Shown: positions 34,270 to 45,839 of the stretch, in pieces
How the letters are laid out: the number at the start of each line of letters is the position of its first letter
How positions within the stretch are numbered: the stretch's first letter is position 1
Source: Usnea hakonensis
Taxonomy: Eukaryota; Ascomycota; Lecanoromycetes; Lecanorales; Parmeliaceae
Length of the DNA stretch: 64,000 nt
Direction of reading: 5' to 3'
NCBI GenBank assembly: GCA_013423325.1
Contig: BLJB01000028.1
Span: forward strand, 248,001-312,000
Program-made: the position numbers and the translations under genes
Notes under the pieces: generated by a model
Seen by the model: only the letters and a program-made list of their open reading frames with translations
What the model was told of the DNA's origin: nothing
Databases searched by the model: none

Positions 34270-36108
34270 TCTCACAGACTGAACGACAAACAGCGATGCA
34301 GTATTTTTGCCCGATTGGTACAAATAGTTTGATTCTGAACCCTCAGAGGTTGGGCAGAGACGAGAAGTCAAGATGAGAATCCAAGCTTCATCGCGATTTG
34401 GTGCTCCAGCTCCTTATGTTTTCATCCGTCACGCGGCATTTGTATCTGTTGAATGATAGGTGCGTTGAAAATAAAGGCTGCATGTTTTCTAGCGCGCCAT
34501 CTATGTTGATGTCCGTCAAGCGAGAGGGATTCCTACCCGCCAAGATCTTACTGCTGCAAATAGAACTGAATTCGCACTCCGTCTCAAGACATCGCTACAG
34601 ACAGTCCTTACTTATCTGAATTTGGTAGACTACCGTGTTATGGGCTTTGGCCTGGGATGCAACGGGAGCATTTGGTGACCAGAACGCTCTCCTTTCACGA
34701 TGGTCCGGCCCAAATTCAGGGCAGACTTCATGTGACAGACCTTTCCTCTACCAGGCTAAAGAATCGCAACACGAGAATGAAGCACTGCAGCAAAATACCA
34801 CATTTGTGGCCGGTTCAACCTAAGCTGCCCTGACGTTTTAGAATACCACCTGTTCCCACCCTCGGATTTGGACGGTAAGTGCCTGGTAGACACATCAAAT
34901 ACATGCCTCCGTCCAACGACTTACCGTTTCATCTTCAACAAAGAAATTCAGCTCGAAGACTAAGGTCAATGGACAAAAAAAAGAATAAAAACATACAGCA
35001 GCTAGTATTCGCTGGTCGTCACCGACCCAACTACTAATTAGCCGATCTGAGGCTTATCTTTGGCTGAGCGGACGGGAAGCCGAGTTTTCAACAGTCTGTG
35101 GCCGTATATACGAATTTACAAACTGTTACGATATATATATCAAATTTGTGCAATGTGGCGTAGGGAAGGTGCACTCTAAGCCGCAATCCCATGAGCAGTA
35201 AGCACTCAAAGATCTTTTACAATATATATTCTACCCTGATACTGCCGGTCGAAGATGTAGGACATGATCGCCTTGACGCGAGCGACACCGATATTGGCCA
35301 TACCATTGGCAATCCTACTCAAAATTAGAATACTTACTTGATTCTCTCATCCCTCACCCCGGTCCTCAGCAGTCCTTCCTCACTGTATGTATGCACAGAC
35401 TCAGAAAAGGACGCTCAGACTTCACCCACGCTTCAAAACCCAGTACCTGAAGGGATACGCAACTCCCATCCCTTCCATGGCAAGGCAAGGCGATCTCCCT
35501 CATCTTCTCTCTCCGCCTCATCCTTGCCCATCACCCAACCCCCACATCCCACCACTCCTCTCCATCACTCTGACGCTTTGAGCCACGTAACCGCTTACAG
35601 ATTTCGATCCTCCAAAAGTCGCGTTGGCTTGATATTGCTATTTGCTAATCAGAAGCAAACAATACCCGCGATTGATGCGCCTAAAATGGCATCTCCACCC
35701 GGTGATGTGAATCGATCACCTGTCTTACTCTACTTACCTTATGGAGTACTCTTCCCAGATTGTGCGGGTCGCAGCACAGCCGATGCAATGATAAAGTGCA
35801 TTGTTACGTAAGGTACGTCTATACGAAAGACTCAGCCTACCCATGCGCAAGCCAAATCGCAACACCACGTTTCAAGATATAGCCGCACCTCATGTACCCC
35901 CTGGTAAGTGATCTAGCCCCTGAACCTGAGACTGCTGCAAACGAGCCGCTATCCGCGCTCGAAACCCCACGCTTCTCTTCGCAGTCCCCACGTCTTCTCC
36001 CTCGCTGGTGCTAGTAATGTAGGCAGCTTTCTGAGACCCGCCATCCTGTTCCGTACTCCTCACTCTGTAAACTTTTCACTGCTCGCTCAGATCAACAGAC
36101 GCCATGAC
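34270..36108. other. Intergenic, no supported gene
   Basis: About 1.8 kb. The longest open frame (35,338-35,811, plus) is Pro/Ser-rich with no recognisable feature, and I do not call it a gene. Confidence 0.45.
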
Positions 36109-36753
36109 ATGCGAATTCTACCAGTCTTGACCCAAGCCACACACCTGGGCCTCCTCTTCCCCCTCGTCCCCTCGACCGCCCTCAGCGCTACAGTAATCAC
36201 CCCCCACCAAGATGCCCACATCGGCCACCCCCCCAAACACATTCGCGACGAAGACCATCTCCCACAGCCATCAACGCAACCATTCTCCACCCAACCCATC
36301 CTCAACCACCAACCATCTCCAAACTCCACCACCCCCATCTCACAACCCTACACATTCCGCCTCCGACAGCTCCACCTCATCCTCGCCTCGCCCAAAACAG
36401 TGGCATACGTACACAAAACCCTAGAGCACGCCCTCGAAGTCCTGGCCTACTCCCTCTTCGATTACGACTTGCTCTACGACCAAGATCTAGCCCTGCACAT
36501 TGGCGACTTCACCCTCCAATTTCAAGATGTGGCGGAACAGTTGAGCGTGCTGGCGGTGAAGACGGTCATGTTGAAGGTGATCCAGATGCTTCAGAAGGGA
36601 CTGTTGGGGTTTTTGGAGGGCGAGCTGATTGGGGGGCAGGCCGAGGTGAGGATGATCTTTGCGTTTGGCGTTGTAGGTGGTGCTTTTGGGGACTGGGAGA
36701 TGAGGAAGCGGACTGTTGGCGAGAGTGGAAGGACCAGCTTGGCCAGCGTTTAG
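36109..36753 (+). CDS. Hypothetical secreted protein
   Basis: 214 residues, single open frame. It begins with a signal-peptide-like stretch (MRILPVLTQATHLGLLFPLV, ending near TALSA). A Pro/His/Ser-rich segment follows to about residue 80. The rest is predicted helical and Leu-rich (HLILASPKTVAYVHKTLEHA, ALHIGDFTLQFQDVAEQLSV), ending with a Gly-rich stretch. I do not recognise a family. The coherent C-terminal half argues for a real gene; the start may be wrong if there is an upstream exon. Confidence 0.5.
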   Translation: MRILPVLTQATHLGLLFPLVPSTALSATVITPHQDAHIGHPPKHIRDEDHLPQPSTQPFSTQPILNHQPSPNSTTPISQPYTFRLRQLHLILASPKTVAYVHKTLEHALEVLAYSLFDYDLLYDQDLALHIGDFTLQFQDVAEQLSVLAVKTVMLKVIQMLQKGLLGFLEGELIGGQAEVRMIFAFGVVGGAFGDWEMRKRTVGESGRTSLASV

Positions 36754-37452
36754 AGTCTAGAGTAAGTGTCGTATTGGTAGGGTGGCTGGCGAACCTGACA
36801 TGTCTTCAGATGCCTGTACTATCTCTTGTCGTTGGTAGTTGACAGGCATACCAGGGACAAGTAGTCTTGCGCCCATAAGTTTCAACTCTACAGGAAGGTT
36901 GACGATTGACGAGCGATGGGAGAGTCAGTATGTACAACGCCAAGTTCGTTGGTGCCTTGCGTGGAAACCTTCAAGCCATCTTCTCCTGGCACACAAGTCA
37001 AGGGAACACATGAATCAGAGTTGATAAGGCCAATACCGGCACCCCTGAGGACATTGTTTCCAAAGGGCGCTTCGCTATTCGAAGCGACTTTCGAACTAGC
37101 TCAAAGGAGCAAAATAACTCCACGAGTACAGTAGGCCTGATGTATGTTTATGAAGGACAACTTTACGCAATGCTTTGGGGTTGACAAGTACAAGATCGCT
37201 GTGCTATACATACATGGTGCGGGAACGTGGTTCGGCATGCCCTCGCGTTACAAGTTGTCCTCTTAAAGAGCCGGTACAGCATACGTAGTATTCAAAAGCA
37301 CAGTAGAATTCGCTGCCGAGGTATAATTCGCACCGAGCTCTCGTTCTGGTGGCCGCAGGGGTACCCCTTTCACTGTGATCATACCTCCCGGTGGTAGAAC
37401 ATTTAAACCTGTTACGATGAGTCCACGTCCTCGTTGCAAATCCGGTCAATGT
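36754..37452. other. Intergenic, no supported gene
   Basis: About 0.7 kb. Short open frames on both strands show no recognisable protein features. Confidence 0.45.
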
Positions 37453-38714
37453 CTACTCACCAGACAGATCATCATCGTTTTGTCGTTTCCACCATAGAGA
37501 TCGACGGCTGACCTTAGCTGGAGGTCTGAAGGTAGCCCTACCGCCAGTACCGTGTGGATTGTAAATGCAGAAATTAAAGAGCGTATCCAGCGCTGTGCGT
37601 ATTTGGCGCCAATTCAGCGTGATAGACGTGGCTGCTGTGATAGCAACCTGACATGTACCTGGCAAATGTCAGTCAGATCAGGCGTTGGGGCCTTCTTTTG
37701 TTTCGAAGCTCTAACCCGAAGAGAGGATTTTGACTACGCCTGCTCCCACCGAGAACGTAGCATCGTCCGATTCCCCGTATTCAACTTTAGCGCAATCAAC
37801 TGCAGATGGCGCACCAAGCTTTGCATCACATTCGTAGTTCATTTCGTCGGCGGAATCAGGCACTTGTTGCCACCATGGCGTATCTCCGCCGGGTCTCATC
37901 TTTTGAGCTACGACTATCATACGGTGTACAATGTCGCCAAGCTGCTTCCGAATGGCATTCTCAGCGCCTCGCATAACGTTACTCAGGTATTCTGAAATGA
38001 ATACAGCGATTGAAGGATGTGTATTGCCTGGCTGCGGGTCTGGGAAATTCAATCCCCTTACCGAGACAGTCAGGAAGTGGGCAGATATTGCTGTACAACG
38101 CGTCCAATGTCAGCCTCAATTCAAGTTGGGTAATAGAAAAATGATGACCGGAATAGACCTACGGAATGGGGCACTCAAGTCAGTGTTGGGATCTCGGAGA
38201 TATTCGGCGAGATTCGATATTTTGTTTGTCGCAAAACCGCCTACATTTCCTCCCCTCGTCACACAGTCATTAACGACGTAAGCAGCCAAGCCCCGAAGCT
38301 GAAAAGGAGACGCCCTGATGGTGAAAGGAACGTGCGTTATCGCAGGGTCGTAGAAAGCTTGCGGACCAGCAACCTCGATGGAGATGACACAATTGCCTGA
38401 GAAGTTAGTTGGAGTACGATGCGATAATCGAGATCGATTCACATGCCGGGTGTTCCTGCTATAGCTCCATCCCTTGGGGCAGTCCAACCAATTGACATTG
38501 GCAGATTGTACTCTATAGTCTGGAAGTTCACCGCCCACTCGACCTCGGCGCCTTGTCGGGCCCACGGCATATTCTTCACTGCTTCTTTACAGTCCCTCTT
38601 CGTCAACTCTCGTCCATATTCGGGGACACATCGTGAAAAGTCCGGACTTGATGGTAGAATCTCCCGAGGATACGATTGTATTGTGTAATGCCTACTTAAC
38701 CAAGAGCCGGCCAT
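37453..38714 (-). CDS. Two-domain protein of the small secreted-protein family (member 3 of 3)
   Basis: Four exons (38,714-38,489, 38,396-38,163, 38,039-37,716, 37,658-37,453) join in phase to about 329 residues. Domain 1 reads KRDCKEAVKNM, YNLPMSIGNCVISIEVAG, FQLRGLAAYVVNDCV, GGNVGGF. It is followed by YLRDPNTDLSAPF. Domain 2 repeats the pattern: YECDAKLGAPSAVDCAKVEY, SSGTCQVAIT, WRQIRTALDTLFNFC, GTGG. This is the same Cys-DC...LP...C...C-GG plan seen once each at 505-1,020 and 33,784-34,269, so the protein looks like a tandem domain duplication. Intron 1 uses a weak GTTGGA donor but is the only choice that joins both halves of domain 1. No signal peptide is visible at the current start, so an upstream exon may be missing. 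Confidence 0.65.
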
Positions 38715-39631
38715 ATTGATCAGATTACTGTATAATAATGCTAGACTGTGAAATGAATGTCACAATTTGGCGTAGCTCATTCTTTGCGCAGAGTGAATCA
38801 CATGCATATGGGATACTGCCAGACCGCAACGTTCAAAGGAAAAAGTCTTCACAGGACATGTTCTGTGTTTTCTTCGTTGCGGCTATGAAGCGGCTTATGG
38901 AGGAAATGGAATGCGCCAATGGTACAGACGCGATAGGAGGCTGTAGAGTGTAGCCGTTCCCCCATTGACAGTGGCACGCGTAATTCGCAATCTATTTGCA
39001 GAGCCTCGTGGGTTCTTTGACACACGATACTTTATTACTCCGAAGTCAAGCCACGCATTCACTGCGTGTGGGCTCGAGAATGACTGAGACTCAGTCTCAA
39101 GCATGGTGTATAAGATGTGACTTTGTCTCTTTCACGAGTCGATCATTCGACTCGCCATCTTTCTCAAACACAAAGGGTCGACCATGCGACAGGATGAGAA
39201 CAGAGCACTGTACCAAACAGACCGTGTTTCAAAGAGACCGTAGTCAATCGTTTTAAGCGTTTGCTTCCAGGAGTGGCAGAGTGCGAGCATCATAACCACT
39301 AAAGATAGCACTTCAGCCCTTTTGAAGACGGATTCATGGTCTGGAGGTTGTAATTTTGGATATCACACCCACGATATTGCCACCACCGTTAAATGCTAAC
39401 ATCTTCGTCTCCTGGATGGCGAGCGCAACGAGGTCCATGCCTCTCGGTTTCGATAATCTGCGAAGGGTTTTGTAGAAAACGAGGCCCAAGTGCAACCGAG
39501 AGGGAGAGTAAGGGTAGAAGGACTGCGGAGAGGTTACGACTAACGTGCCGGTCCAGTGAATCCGGTAGGGATGTGCACTTGCATAATTGCTGTGGCTGGA
39601 GTTGCATGACATGGCTGGAGTTGCATGACAC
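38715..39631. other. Intergenic, no supported gene
   Basis: About 0.9 kb without a supported gene. It holds a 19-bp tandem duplication close to the ATP11 stop codon. Confidence 0.45.
39593..39630. repeat. 19-bp tandem duplication
   Basis: TGGCTGGAGTTGCATGACA occurs twice in direct tandem (39,593-39,611 and 39,612-39,630), just beyond the stop codon of the ATP11-like gene. Confidence 0.85.
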
Positions 39632-40633
39632 TCAGACGATCTTCTCGGCCTCGTCAAGTAGCTGTTCTACCTCGAAATCACCGTCACCTTGGCTGAACTG
39701 CTCCAGTAACTTCTTCCGTTCCACTCTCTGCTCGGCTCCATAGAACTTTTGAAGGCACATCAGTAGCCATTTGCCTTCATCCACGGTGACGCCTCTACCC
39801 TCGACCACATGTCCGTGAAGCAGTATCAAACCTTTGGGATCCGCGAGATCGAGATGATGTGTGACCGTTGTGTGTGGTTGGGCGTATTCGCCTCTTAATT
39901 TGAATTCCGCCAAGTGCGTGAAGAGAACCGTGGCTGTGGTGGGTGATGGAAAAGTCCATTGCAGAAAATGTATCTCGGCCCCTTTCCCTTCTCTCGGGAT
40001 TGGAAGTATGAACTGCGGGTATCGGCGAGCAGTTGTCTCAATGCGGCTGTATATCGAGTAGGGAATTACGGCGCAGAGTGACTGAGGATCAGAGGCGTGG
40101 CGAAGCCGCCAAATGTATTCAATCTCTTTGTGGGGAAGATCCAGCGTTTTTGGAATGTCGATATAAGAGGAGAGGAGTTTGATGCCCGGCGGATTTGACG
40201 ATTCCTTAGGAAGAGGATTCTTCGAAGGGGCTTGTGGAGGGGATGATTCTGGTATTTGTGGCGGCGGCGGGGCGGCGGGGAAACCAGAGGCAGGCGCTGA
40301 AGTGGCAGGATTGGGAGCAAGTGCACGTCTCCGTTGACTCTGAATCTTGTTTTGATAGACGGCTCTCAACTCATCCACATCTTTGAGACCTTCCCTGGGT
40401 AAAGATTTAGACGTCGAAGCTCCGGTTGGAGGTGACAAAGTGTAAACCTACTGCTTTGCCTTCTGATACAGCTTGTCCTTATATTTCTCCTCGACGATCT
40501 TGTCTGACTGGCGGTGGGTAACCAAAAAGCGTACGTCGTGCACTTGGGCATATCTTGTCTGCATTCCTTTCAAATGGGGCGTGCGTGTGTTTCCAAACGC
40601 ATGACGAAGAGCTGGAAGTCGGAAGGCAGACAT
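39632..40633 (-). CDS. ATP11: Mitochondrial F1-ATPase assembly factor ATP11 family
   Basis: Two exons (40,633-40,452 and 40,394-39,632; 57-bp intron with GTAGGT donor and CAG acceptor) give 314 residues. The start used gives MSAFRLPALRHAFGNTRTPH, an Arg-rich, acid-free presequence typical of mitochondrial import; an earlier Met lies at 40,675. The junction reads YKDKLYQKAKQEGLKDVDEL, characteristic of ATP11. A Pro-rich linker follows, then the conserved core (PHKEIEYIWRLRH, FTHLAEFKLRGEYAQPHTTV, HHLDLADPKGLILLHGHV). ATP11 binds free F1 beta subunits in the matrix and prevents aggregation during ATP synthase assembly (known for the family). The frame is intact and the length is normal. Confidence 0.9.
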
Positions 40634-40995
40634 GTTGCTGCAGCCTGGACGGGAAAAGGCAAGGATATCCGACAAGGACTGAGGGTGGAATAGGGGATAG
40701 GAGAAGCAATGTTATCTGTCTTGCTCTGTATCTGTATGTGACATATGATATGCGATGCTATGGATGAGTTTCAATCCTTAGTATACCACTAAGTAAAAAA
40801 ACAACATTACCGGTAATAAAACATAGATTGGTACTCCGTACTCAGTACGGAGGTGAAAGTTGCCTCGGCAGCAACCTTGTCCCCGCGGGCTTCCATCTCC
40901 CCGCCGATTGAGCCATTCATCGTCGTCGCTATGTCTCCTCCTTCACCTTCACCTTCTTCTCACTCATCTTCTCACCAACTCAAGCTTAAATCAAG

Positions 40996-42823
40996 ATGCC
41001 TACAGAATCTCTGTACCCCAAGCTTGACATTCCTGATACTGATCTCTGGGGCTTCCTTTTTGAGCGCAATGACCGACCATTTCCAGATGACAAGAGTGAC
41101 AAAGAATCCATACTGTTCCGGTCCTCAGTGTTTGTGCTAATCTGTCCATAGTAATTTATCGGGACGCCGACACCGCCAGAGCCTACACCTATACCCAAGT
41201 CAAAAGCACAGCCATTGACTTTGGCAAAGGACTCAAGTCGGTCTGGGAATGGCGGAAAGGAGATGTTCTAGCTCTCTTCACACCGAATTGCATCGACACC
41301 CCATCCATAATGTGGGGAGTCCACTGGGCGGGAGGCATAGTGTCGCCTGCAAACCCTAGCTATACCGCAGAAGAGCTCGCGTTCCAATTGAAAGACTCGG
41401 GTGCCAAGGCATTGGTAACTCAGAAGCCTTTTCTCAAGGTCGCCGTGAAAGCTGCAACGCAGGCTGGTATATCCGAAGACAGAATTATTCTCATCGGCGA
41501 CGATAGGGACGAGTCAATGAGGTTCAAGCACTTCTCCTCCATTAGGAATCTAGCAGGAACCAACAGATACCGAAGGACAAAGGCTCATTCAAGGAATGAC
41601 CTTGCATTCTTGGTCTATTCTTCGGGAACAACGGGCCATCCAAAGGGTGTCATGTTGTGCCATGAGAACATAGTCTCAAATATACTGATGCTCAAAGCCG
41701 GAGAGGGCGGAAATTTATCGTGCGAGGGAGGACCGGATGGTGACGGCGATAGTATGATAGCATTTCTCCCTTTTTTCCATATCTACGGTAGGCTTTATAT
41801 ACAGATATACCAACTGTGTACCCTAACATTTGCCAGGCTTAAATTGTTTGATTTGTCAGAGTCTCTACAGCGGCCTCACTCTAGTTGTCATGCCAAAATT
41901 CGACATCGAGAAGTTTTGTTCCATTATACAAACGTATAAGATAACCTTCGCGTACGTGGTCCCGCCAGTAGTCCTGTTACTTGGAAAGCATCCTGTACTC
42001 GACAAATATGATCTCAGTAGTCTCCGCATGATGAACAGTGGGGCCGCCCCACTAACCCAAGAGCTCGTCGAAGCAGTATACAAAAGACTCGGAGTGCCTA
42101 TCAAGCAAGGATACGGTCTGAGCGAGACAAGCCCATCCACGCATACTCAGGTAGGCAAGAGCGCCCGGGAGTCATCTTTCGTAATTCCAAAGCTTACAAG
42201 TGACAAAGCCGTGGGAACTCTGGGACAAGACCATCGGTTCTGTTGGAACTCTTCTACCGAATCAAACGGCCAAATACATGTCGCCCGAAGAAAAGGAGCT
42301 TCCTATTGGGGAAACCGGGGAACTCTGGATAAAAGGCCCCAACATCTTCAAAGGCTACCACAACAATCCAGAAGGCACTAAGAATGCATTGACCGAAGAT
42401 GGGTACTTCAAGACTGGAGATGTCGGTCATCAGGACAAAGACGGCAATTTCTACATCACAGACCGCGTGAAGGAACTTATCAAATACAAAGGATTCCAGG
42501 TGCCGCCTGCAGAATTAGAGGGACTACTAATTAGCCATCCATTGGTGAATGATGTCGCCGTGATCGGCATCTACAACAAAGATCAAGCTACAGAGCTGCC
42601 GAGAGCGTACATTGTACCCAAGCCTGGAGCAGAAGGCGGTCCAAAGACTGCAGATGCTATTATGCAATGGCTTCAAGCTAAAGTTGCGAATCACAAGAGA
42701 CTCCGTGGGGGAGTGAGGTTCGTCGATGAAGTCCCAAAGAGCATTAGTGGGAAGATTTTAAGGAGGCTGCTGAAAGTCAAGGCTCTGGAAGAAGAGGAGA
42801 AGGGGCAGAAGGCTAAGCTGTGA
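40996..42823 (+). CDS. Acyl-CoA synthetase / 4-coumarate-CoA ligase-like enzyme, peroxisomal type
   Basis: Four exons (40,996-41,095, 41,152-41,787, 41,837-42,150, 42,209-42,823) with 49-58-bp introns give 554 residues. It is a full ANL-superfamily enzyme: P-loop YSSGTTGHPKG (about 189-199), FLPFFHIYG, YGLSETSP, GYFKTGD, and the hinge YITDRVKELIKYKGFQVPP. The catalytic Lys lies in SISGKILRR near the C-terminus. Such enzymes activate an aromatic or fatty acid with ATP and transfer it to CoA. The protein ends in AKL, a permitted type 1 peroxisomal targeting signal, so peroxisomal activation of a side-chain or fatty acid is likely (inference). First-intron donor GTGACA is weak but keeps frame. 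Substrate cannot be told from sequence. Confidence 0.9.
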
Positions 42824-45800
42824 TCCCACGAGAGAATGTACATAAGTACGATTTGATACTATTCAAGACTTGATGACTCGAAATTTGCATGTCCACGGCA
42901 GAGCTTAAGCGCAACCTGTCACAAGAACGTCCTCCATCAAAATCCCTCTGATGCTACTCAATATGTTGTAATAGCTCCAATTCACTCCTACGCTTGATCC
43001 CGGTAGATAGATCCGCTTTGGTAGCCACCGAGCAGATCGTGTCAAATCTGATCCCCGACTCATCCAGAAAATGAGCATGCCCACACTTCCATTAGATTCA
43101 ATCATCAGAGATTTCTTATCATCTCTTCACGTAGCAAAAGTGAAAGTAGCTGAGGCTCGGGACTCTAACCGCAGCAGACTTATACATGAACGGGCTACCA
43201 CCACCTCGATTATGACGTGAATACTGGGCGCGTGTATCTCATGAAGCTGGAGTCGGTGAGGTGTACCTCATCTACTCTCCACTGGTACTTTGCGCATGAC
43301 GAGTCTCGCTTCCGAGCTCATGGCGTATCGGCCATGCTGCGAGCAGGACGAAAGGTGGCACCCCGTCGAAGCTGGGAAGAGCAAAGGCCAAATGCCATTT
43401 CTTGGTCCAATTTACGAAGGAAAGAAAAACAAAATAAAAGAATGGTTCAATACAGAAAAATATATCCAATCCCATCCTACACAACGCCAGACACAGTACG
43501 AGGCAGCTGTAGATTAAACCCCTCGAGCGCATCCTCTCTGTCCAAAAGCTCCCAGTAAACGCAACAAAAAAAACAGAAAGCAAAAACAACAACAGCTGTA
43601 AAAAACTAATTCAACTCAAAGGCTCCAAAAAGCAAAAGACTCAGCATCCAACCCGAAAATTGAACACCTAGAGAAAATCCGTGGGAAGAAAATCCACAGA
43701 TTTCTCTTGAAGAAAAGGTAAAGACAGGTTTTGGTTTTGGGGAGTAGTGCGCAGAATGTAATGAGCCAGACTGCACTTGGATGGCACATTTGACTTGAAC
43801 AGAGGGCGGAACGATTCCGATACTTTGGAGAATCGTTCCCACTAGACTATGAGCCCGAATTTGATAGTGTTTGTCTTTGAGAATTGGCTTAATACAAAAT
43901 ATATTGTATTTCAAAACAAAAAAATTGTTGGGATGGCTACAACACTATCTAGTTGCCTGGAAACCTCATTCGCGCCGTGCGAATAGCAGGCGATGACGAT
44001 ACAGGCTCTCAGTATGGCGTTGCCCAATGCCAATTCTGCCTCTAGTCCCGGCCCCTATAGTCCTCCGCTGAGTGTCCATCGCTTTGAGCTAGGCAAAGAA
44101 AACATGTCACTTTCGAGCTTGGAATAGACTTCGAAGCTTGACTGAATGACTTCACGATGTCCGTCACGATATAGTTCTTCCCAGATTCACACTACGACAT
44201 CTCAATTCAGCTGGAGTAGGTTCCCGCCTTCCAGTCCCCAACCCCCCAATATCCCCAGATGTACTCTCGAAATGGCTGCAAACGAAAACTCAGACATCCT
44301 CCTGCACATTCCAATTCCCAGCTTGCCACTGGTTAGAAGCGACAAGGAATGGACCTCCACATACTCACCATACTCAGTATTGAAAGCAAGGGAGTTCAAC
44401 TCAACTTTGGCTGTGACGTTGCTTTATTTTCGGGTTCATTAGGAGGTGTACTCTCAGACTCAACAGGAGAGAACCATACAGTCTGAATCTATGGCGGCAA
44501 CATGAATGACTGTTACCAAAATGTTTCAAACAGATTGCCGGTCATGAGTCTTGGTACGAAATTCCGCCGTCAAGTATCGCGAACAAGATCTGAATATCGC
44601 AGCCTTGCATATCCGTGCCGTGGACCCCAGACTTGAAGAATTTGGAGAGAGAGACGACTGAGGGTTTACATTACATCATGATGACTTCGATACCAGTGCA
44701 GCTCTGAGTGATGTGGTTTTTGCAAAGAATTCAAAAATTCCAAGACACACTATCATCTATAAGACAGCCTGGAATACCTCATCCCTTCAATCTTGGAACC
44801 AAGAGCTGGCACCTCTAGAGCAGGAGTAGGCAAATCAATCCCCAAAAATCTCGGATAAGGGCCCTAAACGAGGACAGTCAATTCTGTCTTCTTATCTGCA
44901 ACTTTCAAATTTCGAATTCCCAGTCATCATACAGGAGAAGGCCGAGATCTTACGTCGTAATCGCGGTGGAATTGACCAAGTGAATCTTTGAAAGGACGGG
45001 ATCTCGGGAAGGAGATACTCGGACCTGGTCAAGGTTCTACAGAAAAAGCCGGTTTGATCAACGAGGAAGACCAATCTTGGAGCAGCCCAACCGCTATTCG
45101 TCGCTCGGTTCCGAGGAGCGAGAAAGGTGATGCTCAAACTAGCAAACAATTCGCGGGACATCCACGTTTCATTTATGAGGAAGAAAATCCCCAGAACGAC
45201 CTGAACATACAAATTCCTTCCTGACCCTAGATGTATACATATACATTTACATATATACATACATATACTCTCTTGTCATGTGAAGCATGTCTTCTTACCA
45301 AATGCAAACCAGAGCATCAGTAGGTACTCGTAAATCAAAGCCGACCGACGAAATAAAATGAGGGTCTGGTAAGCACTAGGCTAATTTCGTTGCTTCTACC
45401 AAATACTTCAAAGACCGACCAGCCATTTTCAATCCTATCTTCCAGCAATAACAGCTACATATGCATTATGACCTCAGATCGGATCACCTCCGCCAATAAA
45501 CGCCCGAAATGCGTGTTAAGTCAAGGGTCACGAGTTAATAACATTAACACATTTATCCCCCCAATCCTAACACTTAACACGAAGTGTTATTTACTCTCTG
45601 TTAGCAGTGTTTTGCTGTTGGGCCCTCATATCGACACTCATGTGGCCAGAGGTTCCTGATCTTGTCTGATCTTTGATTTTCTGGCACCAAAATTTCATGT
45701 TTCTGCCGAAACCTCATCCTGTTACACAAGCAACATTCGCTGGCTTGTCGCCACTTTCGAGCCTCCAACTTCCTTGAATACGAAGACTACCCTCTAGTAA

Positions 45801-45839
45801 CGGCTACGGCATTCGCTCTGAGTCGCCATACATGAAAGC
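42824..45839. other. 3.0-kb intergenic region, no supported gene
   Basis: Open frames here are short and lack recognisable motifs. I found no tRNA. Near 45,560-45,610 there are short inverted motifs (AACACT...AGTGTT) upstream of the kinase gene. Confidence 0.45.

Noticed and set aside
35338..35811. 157-codon plus-strand open frame
   Set aside because: Ser/Pro-rich with no signal peptide, domain or splice support.
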